Assembly (NCBI RefSeq): GCF_048544455.1
Contig: NC_133526.1
Location: 3,922,001-3,986,000, forward strand
Direction of reading: 5' to 3'
DNA from: Silene latifolia
Taxonomy: Eukaryota; Streptophyta; Magnoliopsida; Caryophyllales; Caryophyllaceae
DNA: 64,000 nucleotides
The notes beneath the pieces were generated by a model that did no database searches, had not been told where the DNA came from, and saw nothing but the letters and a program-made list of their open reading frames with translations. Made by a program: the position numbers and the translations under genes. Shown here piece by piece: positions 1 through 9,821 of this stretch; the stretch's first letter is position 1, and each line of letters starts with the position of its first letter.

Positions 1-1170
1 TTTGCAAAGCTTTTTATAAATTTTTTGATTAAAATCTTCGTCCCAAAGAATAAAAACAGAGACAGTATCATAAAACGGAGGTAGATATAGTCACAAAATA
101 TTTAAATCGTTAAATAAATTTACGTCATATGCTGTGATTTTTTTATCGATGTTTCGTGTTTGAATTGTTTTATTGCAGATGATCGAGATTAGTACAAGAC
201 TTGATTGATTGTTTGATCGATGAATTGATTGATGTTTCGAGATTGCTGTCGTATGTAAGTGCGTTGTTGAATCTTTATTATATTTCTTTTTGAATTATTC
301 GATTAATTTGATTGAATTACTTGATTGATTGATCGATGAATTGCTTGATGTTTCGAGATTGCTGTCGTATTTAAGTGCGTTGTTGAATCTTTATTATCTT
401 TATTTTTGAATTATTCGATTAATTTGATTGAATTTATACATTTTTGATTGAATCGGATCATGAATAATGTTCTGTTGATTTTTTATTTATTGAATCTACT
501 CTCTTTCTGTGATGATATGTTTGGTAATTCGTGTTCTTTTGCATTTAAATTAATCCTCCAGGTCATATATCTTGATCATCGAAGTTTACTATGTTGAATT
601 AGCCGATTAATTTGTTTCTCTTTGTTGAATTATATGCGAGTTTTTTTCGTATGCAAGTTAGTCGTTGTTTCTTTAATACTCGGTATATGTTTTCATGATT
701 TTCGATTTAATAAACTAATTTGATTGATCTTATTGTTTGAGTCATAAGTCTTCTCAACTTCTTTCATGTTTTAAGTGATTTTTGAGCATTAATTCTGTTA
801 TTCACTCGTGTTCATTTAGGTTTACCGTGTTGATTGAATTGGATCATGAATTAATGTTCTGTTGATTTGCGTTTTTGATCGATTCTTTCTACCGATTGTT
901 AATCTGATTGTGTGTTTGATAATTCGTGATGATTTTGGATTTATAATTTAATCTTTGAGATATTTGTTAATGTTTGTTGATTGCGTAATTTTCTCTCTTA
1001 TGATTTTGTTGATTATCACATTCAATCTCCTATTTGTCAAGAATCTTTGCCTTTTCCGTGATCATTCAATTTTTGTATGTATTTCTATATGAAATTGGAT
1101 GCGTTCTTCTCGATACTAGATTTTTCATTATTGATGAAAAAGTTGACCTACAGATCAATATAGTCGTATA
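1..1170. other. AT-rich non-coding stretch
   Basis: No reading frame here has recognisable protein similarity, and the frames are short and broken. The plus strand is very T-rich, with many ATTGATTGATT-like words, as in plant introns or 5' leader introns. It could be an intron or flank of a gene outside the window, but I cannot show that. A two-copy 116-bp tandem repeat lies inside it. Confidence 0.5.
204..436. repeat. 116-bp tandem repeat, two copies
   Basis: The block containing CGAGATTGCTGTCGTAT occurs at about 238 and again at about 354, a period of 116 bp. The copies differ by a few substitutions, for example GTATGTAAGT against GTATTTAAGT. The flanking text, including TTGAATTATTCGATTAATTT, repeats too. 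This is a simple local duplication with no known function. Confidence 0.85.
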
Positions 1171-1455
1171 CTCCATCCGTCTCATTTATCTTCTACTAGA
1201 TTTTTCATTATTGACAGAAGGAAGTATTTATTTGGTGCACAACCTAAAGATGTATGGTTCTCGTTAAATCTAATGCCTTGGATGAAACTTTCGGTCTTTA
1301 TTGTTGTATAACCGTCAATTTGTTGTTCTTGTTCGGTCTAATGATATTGTTGATTGATTTCTTTTTGAAGATTTGCCAAATCAATGGAGTGACACTACCT
1401 GATGAAGCTTGACTCAATCCTGTCTTACTTCATGGATTATATGAAGACGGAGGGA
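1171..1455. mobile_element. Stowaway-like MITE
   Basis: The left end is TA followed by CTCCATCCGTCTCAT. The right end reads, in reverse complement, TA followed by TCCCTCCGTCTTCAT. Inverted ends close to CTCCCTCCGT with a TA target duplication are the hallmark of Stowaway (Tc1/mariner-derived) MITEs. It is about 285 bp, with no coding capacity and diverged ends, so it is an old copy. Confidence 0.6.
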
Positions 1456-2154
1456 TATAGACCTTGATTCCGGCAATTGTATGGTGGGTTAAATATCTAC
1501 TGTTATTATCATTCTATTTATCCAATCTAAATGAGATATTCGTGTCTATTGAAGGGAGAAATTAGGGTAGGCAGTAAGATGAATACGCTGTGTTATTTAG
1601 ATATACAACGGGATGGGAAGTAGGTGATGATATATTTTCTTATGGGATTTGTTATTGGGGTTGTCAGTCGGCCTTTGCCATGATGGGTGCGCTCGCATGG
1701 CAGGTCACCATATTAATAAAAAGGTCGTTTTTTGGTTTTTGGGGGAGATGGCACAGGGATTTTGCCTGGCTCTCCCCCATTGGTGTGTGTGCGCCCCTGC
1801 TTTTTTTCTCCTTTTCTTTTTTTCATGCACTACTGCTCGGTGATTCGTGGTTCAGTGATCTATATCTAATATCTGGATTGTCGACCTCATTCACAAACAA
1901 ATGATGGATTTGTTTGAGAATTGGCCGACTGATCCTTGAACCATGCAATCATGGTCCCTTTTCTCGTTGCATTTTTGTCCAAAAGTTGCTTTTGGGGTAC
2001 ATAATCAAAGCCACTAGTTAATTGCTCAACTGTCTTCACGAAAATCTTGATCAGTAACTCAACCAGGAGGAGGTAACTTTTTCAGATCCTTGTATTCTTG
2101 TAGAATTCCCATCATTTGTGTGACCTAGCTAACCTGTACATTATTAACTAGCTC

Positions 2155-2545
2155 TTTATCATATGCATTGCTTCTAAAGTTACTTGATTTTCAATGAATG
2201 GACGTTTCTTTTTAAAGGGCCTTAATTCCAGCTTCGAAATCCCTCGGGAGAGCTGTTTTTCGCTATTGGTAATTCAAGCATAATTTGACCTTGAAATCGT
2301 GCATCTTCTAGCACCACAATTCTGCAATATGTCAAATCCATATCTTATCAAGTCGTTATCTTAATTACGTAATACGAGTATGTTATTACCGTATTCTCCA
2401 TTGTTTGTAGTTTGTACCAATGAGTGGTAACCTGGAAGTGAATCTGGACACTTCATATGCGATTGATGTGATCCTGGCCTTACACATGCAAGTTCTACTA
2501 TCTGTAAACAGCGCAATAAGTCAGATCATTGTTCAGTGTCAAACG
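2155..2545 (+). repeat. Relict of an F-box gene 3' flank
   Basis: Short blocks match the 3' flank of gene A3 (14640-14815) in the same order. These are CATATGCATTGCTTCTA, TATCAAGTCGTTATCTTA, GGCCTTACACATGCAAGT and GTAAACAGCGCAATAAGTC. Similarity is moderate and broken by indels. It suggests that the array, or a copy of one gene flank, once reached further left than gene A1. Confidence 0.5.
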
Positions 2546-3532
2546 CTGAATTTGCACAACTACAGTAACATCGCCTTATTACTTCCAAAACTTCGCTAAC
2601 AACCGGTAAGAGTATCAAATATAGATACGCTAACCCCTCGTGTTCATTACTTCATTTTCTCATGCTATCAATCTCTTGCTAAAAACTTTCATTAATTTTT
2701 TTCCCCATTGCACGTCTTTACTATTAGTAATCTTAATTTTGTTTATGCTTTGTCTCATGATGCCCCTTTTAATTATTTTATATTTTATATTTTATATTTT
2801 ATCTAATTGTTAGTGGCTTTTAGAGGAGTTTGTCAAACTTTGGTATTCCCCTGCTCCTTTCTCTCTATATAACTGTAAGGTTGAAAGGAATAGAATGTAC
2901 TTCTCTGGCCTTCCTATTGTTGTAGATAGCCTTCAACTGTATTTTAGGTGGATTTGTAAGCTCTACCGTCACGTGGCTATACATGATGCGGCTGTTGATC
3001 AAGAGTAATTTTGTAATGCTTCTACTGAATTCTGCATGTCTATTTGGTCATGGTGTGTCCTAATGATGGAGTCACTGTCAGTCTGCACCATGGATGTATT
3101 ATCAACTAAGCTCATTAACATACCAGATGGAGTCATGGAACACTGTGTTTTCAAGATCTTTAGTACGGATGGGGAGGTCATCTGATGAGGAAGGTTGTTC
3201 TACTCTTCCATGGGTTCGGGATTTACAAAACACGGCTGTATTCAACTCTAGTACGGATGTGGTTAGGTTCAAGAATTATACTCTTTGGATTTGTAAAAGA
3301 AAATCAGTATCTTTTGGCCTTTGGATGTCATTCGGACTATTCCAGTAATCTAGTGCATTCATGAATCATGATTAAGACATTACCGGGTATGTTCTTATCT
3401 TGTTCCTCTATTAATACCTGTCCGATAATGTTTGTTTTTTCACACTTAACTTGAGCTATTTCTATATTTTTTGGCTCCGGACTCTTATTTATTGGCTTGG
3501 TTCAAAGAGTCGTTTGCCGACTTGTCGCCATC

Positions 3533-3650
3533 CGGAATTGCATGGACTGGCCATGTCTATTGGGTAGAAGATATCTGATAGCCTTAGCCTAATACTAGGC
3601 TGGACTGAGATACTAGTATATGATTTTTGTATCTTTTGAGTAACATTACT
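3533..3650. repeat. Dispersed direct repeat, copy 1
   Basis: This begins with CGGAATTGCATGGACTGGC and includes AGAAGATATC. A diverged copy in the same orientation lies at 5165-5280. The family is unknown; it could be two fragments of one transposable element. Confidence 0.55.
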
Positions 3651-4104
3651 CAGAGCTGTAGTAACATAACGTCTCTTCAGTAGTTCTTGCATAAACTTAA
3701 GATGATTTTTGGTCATTCCGACATTGAACTGTGTTTGACCGCGCTTTTAGGTTTTGTGGCTGATCATTGATGGTTATTGTATGATAAAGAGTTGGTTTGC
3801 TAGTGTTTGGAGGAATGAAAGTCGAGACTGATCCGATTTTTTTTTTTTTTCCAAATATAACTGTAGTAGACTTTATGACAATTAATTTGAAAACTATACA
3901 TTATAGAACTTTAGTACACGATTATGAGTCTCTGACCATTATTTCCAAAAAAACTATGTTCGGTTTATCGAAAACCATATTTTTAAAAGGGTTGTTCAAG
4001 TACATACCGTGGTTAACTTATTGTCAGAGTTGATGAATGAGGATGGAGGGGAGTATGGGTGTATCCTCCAACGATTTGAAAAACTAGTCTTCAGATGTGA
4101 TGCA

Positions 4105-4526
4105 TAGAGCTGGCGAGTCTGACCCGATCCGAACCCGAAAATATCGTGACCCGAAATCGACCCGATGATGACCCGTAACCCGACACGACCCGATTATCAG
4201 TGACCCAAACCCGACCCAGACCCGACCCGATTAAATTGATGACCCGACAATTATTAAGCTTAATTTTGAGCAAAATGAAAGTGATGTTGTGTTCAGATTG
4301 ATATGTTTGACTTAGTAATGAATTAATTAAACCAAATAATAGGTTTAAAAGGTAAAAAATTATAGTAATGCGATTAAGTTACCGGACTCGATAATGACCC
4401 GACCCAAACTCGACCCGACACATCATCTGACCCGAAATGACCCGACCCAAACCCGACTCGACCCGAAAGGGTATGCTGACCCGATATGATCCAAACCCGA
4501 CCCGACTGACCCGATTGCCACCTCTA
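4105..4526. mobile_element. hAT-like MITE rich in ACCCGAC
   Basis: The left end TAGAGCTGGCGA and the right end TTGCCACCTCTA are imperfect inverted repeats. They are flanked by GTGATGCA and CTGATGCA, an 8-bp duplication with one mismatch. Eight-bp duplications with TAG(A/G)GGTGG-like ends fit hAT superfamily MITEs. The interior is densely packed with ACCCGAC words, as in the element at 29695-30023. Confidence 0.7.
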
Positions 4527-4759
4527 CTGATGCATAATGGCGTTTACATACAGTGAAATAGTTTCCGACTATTTTTAATAGTAAAATTTACTCTCATGGT
4601 CATTTGTTTACCTTTTATATTCATTGTGTCTTGGGAGGGTTATTTAAAAGGTAAATAAATGAGTGTGACGAAGTGAATATGCCAATAGTTTTAATTCTAG
4701 TTTAAGACGGTACTATCCTACTTCATGATTTGTTTCCCTCATCTCTGTCTTGGTAGCAT

Positions 4760-4837
4760 GGATCTGTAAGCTCTAATTAGGGAAGAGCGCCCAAATCTCA
4801 TATTTGGGAGGTTGGTGGTTCGACTCCATCCAGGTCC
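4760..4837 (+). repeat. tRNA-like sequence, probable SINE head
   Basis: A 78-nt segment has a 7-bp acceptor-like pairing (GGATCTG with CAGGTCC), a D-arm-like GCTC/GAGC with an A-box-like sequence, and a B-box-like GGTTCGACTCC. The anticodon arm (CCCAAAT/ATTTGGG) is over-paired and lacks a normal 7-nt loop with U33. A functional tRNA is therefore unlikely. The head of a tRNA-derived SINE or a tRNA pseudogene fits better. No clear target duplication was found. Confidence 0.4.
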
Positions 4838-5164
4838 TCGTGTTGGCTTAAAATAAGCGTCAATCAATCAAATAAGGTTCAATTGGAAGTAGGCCTAAAA
4901 ATCAACCCGACCCGGAAAAGGCTGACCTGAGACCGGAAATCAACTCGACCTGCCGCACTGAATGACATCTAAAGCCCGAATTGAGCCGACCCGACCCGAA
5001 AATGACCCGAGCTTTCATGCACCCGTAACAGAGTTGAATCACCAGCACACTTTCGATTTAGTACACTGTTTCCATTTGTATCAACTGTTTTGCCCTGATT
5101 TTCGATTTTAAGTTGAGCTAGTTTTTGTGTTTGTTTTGGAGTGTAATTTATCTAATTGCTGGAA

Positions 5165-5280
5165 ATCGGAATTGCATCGACTGGCCATGTCTAAGGCTAG
5201 AAGATATCCGAGCGACTAATGCTAGGCCGGACGACATAGATCCGGGTGCCTAGTGCCTTGTATGATTTCTATACTCTTTA
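5165..5280. repeat. Dispersed direct repeat, copy 2
   Basis: This is a diverged copy of 3533-3650 that shares CGGAATTGCAT, GACTGGCCATGTCTA and AGAAGATATC. It sits just outside the left limit of the large tandem duplication. Confidence 0.55.
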
Positions 5281-5766
5281 ACTTGAGCTTATTAATTCCA
5301 AATGTGTACCTCTTCATCTCCAGTAGACTATTTGATCTGACCGTTAATTCTTTGATTTGTTGGAAAAAATTGTGATTTATTGTTGAAAATTGACAGTAAT
5401 ATTGCGATTCACCCAAAAAAAATAAAAAATTGACAGTAATATTTATTAAAATTAGTTTTATATGTAAATTAGCGATTCAATATAATCCAACCCAAATTAT
5501 ACGGTAAAGTACATATATACTAAAGGTTACCCGAGTAACCGTACCCGACCCATCAAAAACGGCCCAAAATTCCGCTTGCTTTCTTTATTTAAGGCTGGTT
5601 TATGGTAAAAACAATCTGATTGATCAGTTCTTTATTCGTATACTTGATGGCCAAGCAAGTTTAAATGGTATATAATATAATATAATAATTCTACTCCTAC
5701 CCAGGAAAAGGAAAATTAGTACTTGTATATATTATAAGATAAGATAATTGGTTGTTGCATGTTATA

Positions 5767-5778
5767 TTGTTGCAACAA
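5767..5778. promoter_or_regulatory. 12-bp palindrome in the F-box leader
   Basis: The perfect palindrome TTGTTGCAACAA lies 26 bp before the A1 start codon. The same palindrome is conserved before A6, B6 and C6, while A4, B4 and C4 have TTGTTGCAGCAA. A TATA-like stretch (TATATATTATAAG) lies about 40 bp upstream. It could be a protein-binding site or a 5'UTR hairpin; this is inference. Confidence 0.4.
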
Positions 5779-5804
5779 CGCAGAAATCATACCGAAAGAG
5801 AGCC

Positions 5805-7121
5805 ATGTGTAGACCTCGAAAAACACGCAAGACAAACGACGGTGGTGGTGGTACTTCAACAACAATCGACGATTTGGATGATCATATGTTAACTCAAATA
5901 TTATTTAGACTTCCGTCTTGTGCACCTATCGTAGCATGCAAGCTTGTTAACAAGCGTTGGTGTTCTTTAATCTCAGATGCTAAATTTCCGTCTCACTTCT
6001 CCGATCTTAAGAAGGAAATTGGCGAGGACGAGTTACCATGGACTTTTATTGCAAGTAAGAATGATGCTGACGGTCAATTGGACGATTACCTTGTGCGTAA
6101 TACTAGCACAATTGAATCCGTGTTTGGGTCCCCAAAATTCTCGCTTGGGTTCTTACCTTTTGCTGTCGTTATTGAAGCAACTTTCAAGGACTTAGTATTA
6201 TGTTCCGATCCTAAGACCAGTTATAGACACGGTCGGATTTATTACATTACCAATCCACTAACCAAGCAATGGGTTGCTCTTCCATCATGCCCTGCTATTA
6301 TCGACGACAAATGGCGATCCAAGCCATGGGTTGGTTTAGTATGCCAACAGCCTTATGATGACTACACCCAAGATTACAAGTTTCGGGTTGTTGTGATTCA
6401 GCAATGCCCGTCACCGGTTCATGAATTGCTGGTTTATTGCTCCGAGATTGGCGAATGGAAGAAATTTAATCTTAGCGTATCCATCAACCCTGAACTAGCG
6501 GCTCAAAAGCATCTTTATGATACCCAATTTCAGGGTGTTGTTTGTAACGGCATCATTTACCTTTACCATAGGTTATATTTTGCTGCGTTTAATCCGTTCG
6601 ATGTGGAGGAGACGACTGAGATTAGGAAAATTGAGGCTAAGATTCTCCCGGCATTGCCAGACCCATCAATTGAAGAAGGTTATTTGCGAGAGTCTTCGGG
6701 AAAATTGTTCATCATTCATAACCCTAAGAAGAAAAATTATGTGAGCTATAAGCGACGTGGGAATGCCATTGAATTGTCGTTGAAGGTCTGGAAAATGGAC
6801 CCGAATCAAGTACCTTTAATATGGAAGACGACTTTCAAAGGTTCATGCAGAGGCAATGTGAATAACCCCTTTGATATAAAGTCATCATACCGCGGCAATA
6901 TTCACTTTGTCTGGAATTTAGGTATCCACCCGAACAATGACAAGTTGATTTATATCCTTCTTTGGCGAGAGGATCGCTTGGTTTTGTGCGATACAAGAAC
7001 AAAATTGATCAAGCCTTTATTTAGTCTTCCAGGATATCGTTTCAAGTTGCTTCATAGACTCGAGCTCCAGTGGTGGCCTACCTCAGTTCCTAAGGCATAC
7101 TTGTCAAATACCTCTCCATAG
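5805..7121 (+). CDS. F-box protein A1
   Basis: Predicted 438-residue F-box protein in a single exon. The N-terminus is basic (CRPRKTRKT) and is followed by four glycines. The F-box spans residues 21-61, from IDDLDDHMLTQILFRLP to VNKRWCSLISDAKF, and should bind SKP1 in an SCF ubiquitin ligase. The remaining 375 residues resemble plant F-box-associated substrate-binding regions, with no obvious kelch or leucine-rich repeats, and end in the family motif LELQWWPTSVPKAYLSN. The chosen ATG follows GAGAGCC, the same context as in paralogues. The open frame runs 19 codons further upstream but offers only a TTG there. The 3' half and 3' flank are nearly identical to B1, while the 5' half is clearly more diverged. 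Substrate unknown. Confidence 0.88.
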   Translation: MCRPRKTRKTNDGGGGTSTTIDDLDDHMLTQILFRLPSCAPIVACKLVNKRWCSLISDAKFPSHFSDLKKEIGEDELPWTFIASKNDADGQLDDYLVRNTSTIESVFGSPKFSLGFLPFAVVIEATFKDLVLCSDPKTSYRHGRIYYITNPLTKQWVALPSCPAIIDDKWRSKPWVGLVCQQPYDDYTQDYKFRVVVIQQCPSPVHELLVYCSEIGEWKKFNLSVSINPELAAQKHLYDTQFQGVVCNGIIYLYHRLYFAAFNPFDVEETTEIRKIEAKILPALPDPSIEEGYLRESSGKLFIIHNPKKKNYVSYKRRGNAIELSLKVWKMDPNQVPLIWKTTFKGSCRGNVNNPFDIKSSYRGNIHFVWNLGIHPNNDKLIYILLWREDRLVLCDTRTKLIKPLFSLPGYRFKLLHRLELQWWPTSVPKAYLSNTSP

Positions 7122-7803
7122 ACTCATACTTGTTTTCACAATTTCACCCATATTCGCTGGTATATTTTTCGCTTTGCCCTTATTTTTCTAGTTTCTATTT
7201 TTTGTCCTATATCGGAGTTGGGAGATGTAGTATCCATTATTACAGTATCCATTAATTTTTTTTTCCTATATGTCTGTCATCCTTTTGCGGTTTTGCGCTG
7301 ACGGTTGAGATGATGGCCGCCTTCTTTGTTGAGCAGTATGGCTTCAGGGCAAATCTGCATATTTCCGAAACTTATACGAGAGGGGTTTCGTACGAGAATA
7401 TTTAACAAATCATTTCCTTTGTCCCTGTCATTTGTTTACGAATTTTATTCATAGATGTCTCTTTTGTTTGTTTACCTTTCTATATAGGAGTATTATTTTT
7501 CTCTTATCATCCTTGTTCAGTTATTCGTAGTTGAAACCACTGACTCGAATATGACTAGATTTGAAGGATTCGACTTGAAGATGACTCAAAATAACAAATT
7601 TAAATTCACTCTTAATAATATATTCGTTACAATTTACAAAACAAAAGATCAACAATCAAACATTTTTCGATTATAAATAAGTGTTTTCGCAAAATACGAG
7701 TACATCTTAATATTGACTCAAACATGACCCGGACAATTATACGTTACTTAATTAATACTGTACGACTCAACGTCCAAAGTGACTCAATAACTAGACCTGT
7801 AAG
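7122..7803. other. 3' flank of A1
   Basis: This non-coding flank is nearly identical to the flanks of B1 (31528) and C1 (52302). It includes GGCAGTATGGCTTCA-like text also seen 3' of A5, so part of it is probably an inherited 3'UTR. No additional gene is seen. Confidence 0.6.
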
Positions 7804-8303
7804 TAGAGGTGGGAATCATTGACACGATCCAAAAAGATGACACAAAGCCAACACGAAATTAGCGGATTAGGGTTAAGACGTCATGACCGATTTAAGTGAT
7901 TGGTTTACACGAACACAACACAAAACTTAAATGGGTCGGATTTGGTTGAGCTCTTTTGACACGAATTCGACACGAATAACCCATTTATTTAAAAGTGTCG
8001 TAATATATTTTGAACCAATAATCCAAACAAACAACTTAAAAATAAGTATTTTTATTCATCATTTTGGGGATAATAGGGTCGAACGCTTAGCTTATTCTAT
8101 TAGTTTATTGGGTTAAACATGTTAAATGGGTTAAAAATTATCGGCTAAAAGATAAATGAATTAAACAGTAAGTTGGGTTGGGTTAGGGTTGAGACAAATG
8201 ACTCGTTTATGTAATTGGGTCGGGTTAAAGTCGGGTAGTGATGACCCGTTTAAAGTTTACACGGACACAAACACGATACGACCTAATCTATTTGTCAGTT
8301 CTA
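7804..8303. mobile_element. hAT-like MITE, 500 bp, unit A
   Basis: It is flanked by CCTGTAAG and CCTGTAAC, an 8-bp duplication with one mismatch. The ends TAGAGGTGG and rc(CAGTTCTA) are imperfect inverted repeats. Copies of identical length sit at 32221-32720 and 52993-53492. It therefore inserted before the unit duplications. Non-coding. Confidence 0.65.
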
Positions 8304-8391
8304 CCTGTAACGATTCAAAATAACCCAACCCGAAATATAAGGCACATATATATATAATCAATATTACCTGACCCGACCAGATCGAGGCCTA

Positions 8392-8456
8392 GATGCGAGG
8401 AATCCCCTTTAATAACGCCCCAAGCCGCCAAACTTCCCCTGTCTTTCTTCAATTAT
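8392..8456 (+). promoter_or_regulatory. Conserved block upstream of gene-2 and gene-3 types
   Basis: A block running from GATGCGAGGAATCCCC through ATAACGCCCCAAG to CTTTCTTCAATT precedes all gene-2 and gene-3 paralogues. Copies start near 12947 (A3), 32812 (B2), 37369 (B3), 53552 (C2) and 56382 (C3). Each lies 20-90 bp before the ATG. It is absent from the gene-1, -4, -6 and -7 classes, which use a different leader. It is either proximal promoter or 5'UTR. Confidence 0.45.
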
Positions 8457-8477
8457 TTAGGTTGGTTAACACAAAAG

Positions 8478-9821
8478 ATGAACCGCGGTGGCGGCAGCAA
8501 CGGCAGTGGCAGCAACAGCGACAACGGTAATTCAACAACAATCAACGATTTGGATGATTATATGTTAACTCAAATATTATTTGGACTTCCATCTTGTGCA
8601 CCTATAGTAGCATGTAAGGTTGTAAATAAACGTTGGTGTTCTTTAATCTCCGACCCTAAATTTGGGTCTCACTATTCCTATTATAAGAAAGAAAGCACTA
8701 CTCTTTCGAAATTATTAGGTCACAATACTGACGACGACGAGCCACCATTTACGTTTATAGCAATTATGATGGATATTCAGATACCTCGGCACCAATACTG
8801 TGGGGATGAAGGTATCACCAATAAAGCCATGTTTCGGTTCCCAAAATTATCGCTGAAATTCTTACCTTGTTATTTCCGTATTGAGGCAACTTTCATGGAC
8901 TTAGTCTTATGTTCCAATATTGTGTTCCAATATTACATTACCAATCCAGTAACCAAGCAATGGGTTGCTCTGCCACCATGTCCTCGTATTACCGACAATG
9001 AATGTCCATTGGATCGATGGGTTGGTTTAGTATGCCAACAGCCTTATGACGACTTTACCCAAAATTACAAGTTTCGGGTGGTTGTGATTAATCACTGTCG
9101 ATCACCAATTTATCAATTGCGAGTTTATTGTTCTGAGATTTGTGAATGGAAGAAATTTAATCTTAGCGTATCCATCAACCCTGAACTAGCAGCAAGTTAT
9201 CGTAGTTATTATAATCATAAATTTAAGGGTGTTGTTTGTAACGACATCATCTACCTTCACCACATGTTATATTTCGCTGCGTTTAATCCATTTGATGTGG
9301 ACGAGATGACTGACAGTACTACTACCATTGAGGCTAAGGTTCTCCCGTCATTGGCAGCCCCAGCTAGCTGTTTTTTGCGAGAGTCTTCGGGACAATTGTA
9401 CATCATGTATAATCCTAACAAGGATTATTATTCTGCGTACTACAGTAAACGTGGGAATGCCATTGAATTACCGTTGGTGGTCTGGAAATTGGACCCGAAT
9501 CAAGTACCTTTGATATGGAAAATGACTTTCAAAGGTTTATGCACCGGCAATCTGAACAAATACGAACCAGCAGCCAGTGAAGTAGTTTTTCCAATTAGGG
9601 AAGTTTTTTTCGGAGGATTAGGGATGCACCCGAACAATGACAATTTGATTTATATGCGTCTTTATTCAGACGAGCAATTGGTTTTGTGTGATACACGAAC
9701 TAGATTGATAAAGCCTTTACAAAGTCTGGGCACACATAATGCAGGGGCATTTGATAGGCTCGAGCTCCAGTGGTGGCCCACCTCAGTTCCTAAGGCATAC
9801 TTGTCAAATGCCTCTCAATAA
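8478..9821 (+). CDS. F-box protein A2
   Basis: Predicted 447-residue single-exon F-box protein. The N-terminus is low-complexity Gly/Ser/Asn (residues 3-19). The F-box spans about 22-62 (INDLDDYMLTQILFGLP to SLISDPKF). Asn replaces Asp in the usual IDDLDD and Gly replaces Arg in FRLP, features shared with B2 and C2. The C-terminal region contains the family blocks WVALPPCP, VGLVCQQPYDD, LVVWKLDPNQVPLIW and LELQWWPTSVPKAYLSN. After the N-terminal linker the protein is identical to B2. The probable role is an SCF substrate receptor. The ATG directly follows CACAAAAG, as in the gene-3 class. Confidence 0.88.
   Translation: MNRGGGSNGSGSNSDNGNSTTINDLDDYMLTQILFGLPSCAPIVACKVVNKRWCSLISDPKFGSHYSYYKKESTTLSKLLGHNTDDDEPPFTFIAIMMDIQIPRHQYCGDEGITNKAMFRFPKLSLKFLPCYFRIEATFMDLVLCSNIVFQYYITNPVTKQWVALPPCPRITDNECPLDRWVGLVCQQPYDDFTQNYKFRVVVINHCRSPIYQLRVYCSEICEWKKFNLSVSINPELAASYRSYYNHKFKGVVCNDIIYLHHMLYFAAFNPFDVDEMTDSTTTIEAKVLPSLAAPASCFLRESSGQLYIMYNPNKDYYSAYYSKRGNAIELPLVVWKLDPNQVPLIWKMTFKGLCTGNLNKYEPAASEVVFPIREVFFGGLGMHPNNDNLIYMRLYSDEQLVLCDTRTRLIKPLQSLGTHNAGAFDRLELQWWPTSVPKAYLSNASQ

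Larger units (their letters stand above)
1456..4104. other. Intergenic region without a supported gene
   Basis: The frames present are short, overlap on both strands and match no family I recognise. The stretch holds a pair of small inverted repeats near 1676-1778, a TTTTA run near 2780, a relict block at 2155-2545 resembling an F-box gene 3' flank, and one copy of a dispersed repeat at 3533-3650. It may include transcribed but non-coding sequence. Confidence 0.5.
4527..5804. other. Intergenic region up to gene A1
   Basis: This holds a tRNA-like sequence (4760-4837), a short ACCCGAC-rich patch (4905-5020), copy 2 of the dispersed repeat (5165-5280) and, from about 5305, sequence homologous to 29405 onward, the left limit of the large duplication. 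The last 90 bp are the A1 leader. Confidence 0.6.

Noticed and set aside
1590..1904. 104-codon open frame as a gene
   Set aside because: No recognisable domain, an overlapping alternative frame of similar length, and it spans the hairpins and a T-rich tract. Not supported as coding.
4760..4837. Functional tRNA gene
   Set aside because: The anticodon arm has no proper 7-nt loop with U33, so it is described as tRNA-like only.
5748..5804. N-terminal extension of A1 (and 30148-30204 for B1)
   Set aside because: The extension begins at a TTG and reads through the conserved leader. The ATG in the GAGAGCCATG context is shared by the gene-1 and gene-4 paralogues and keeps the protein ends alike.
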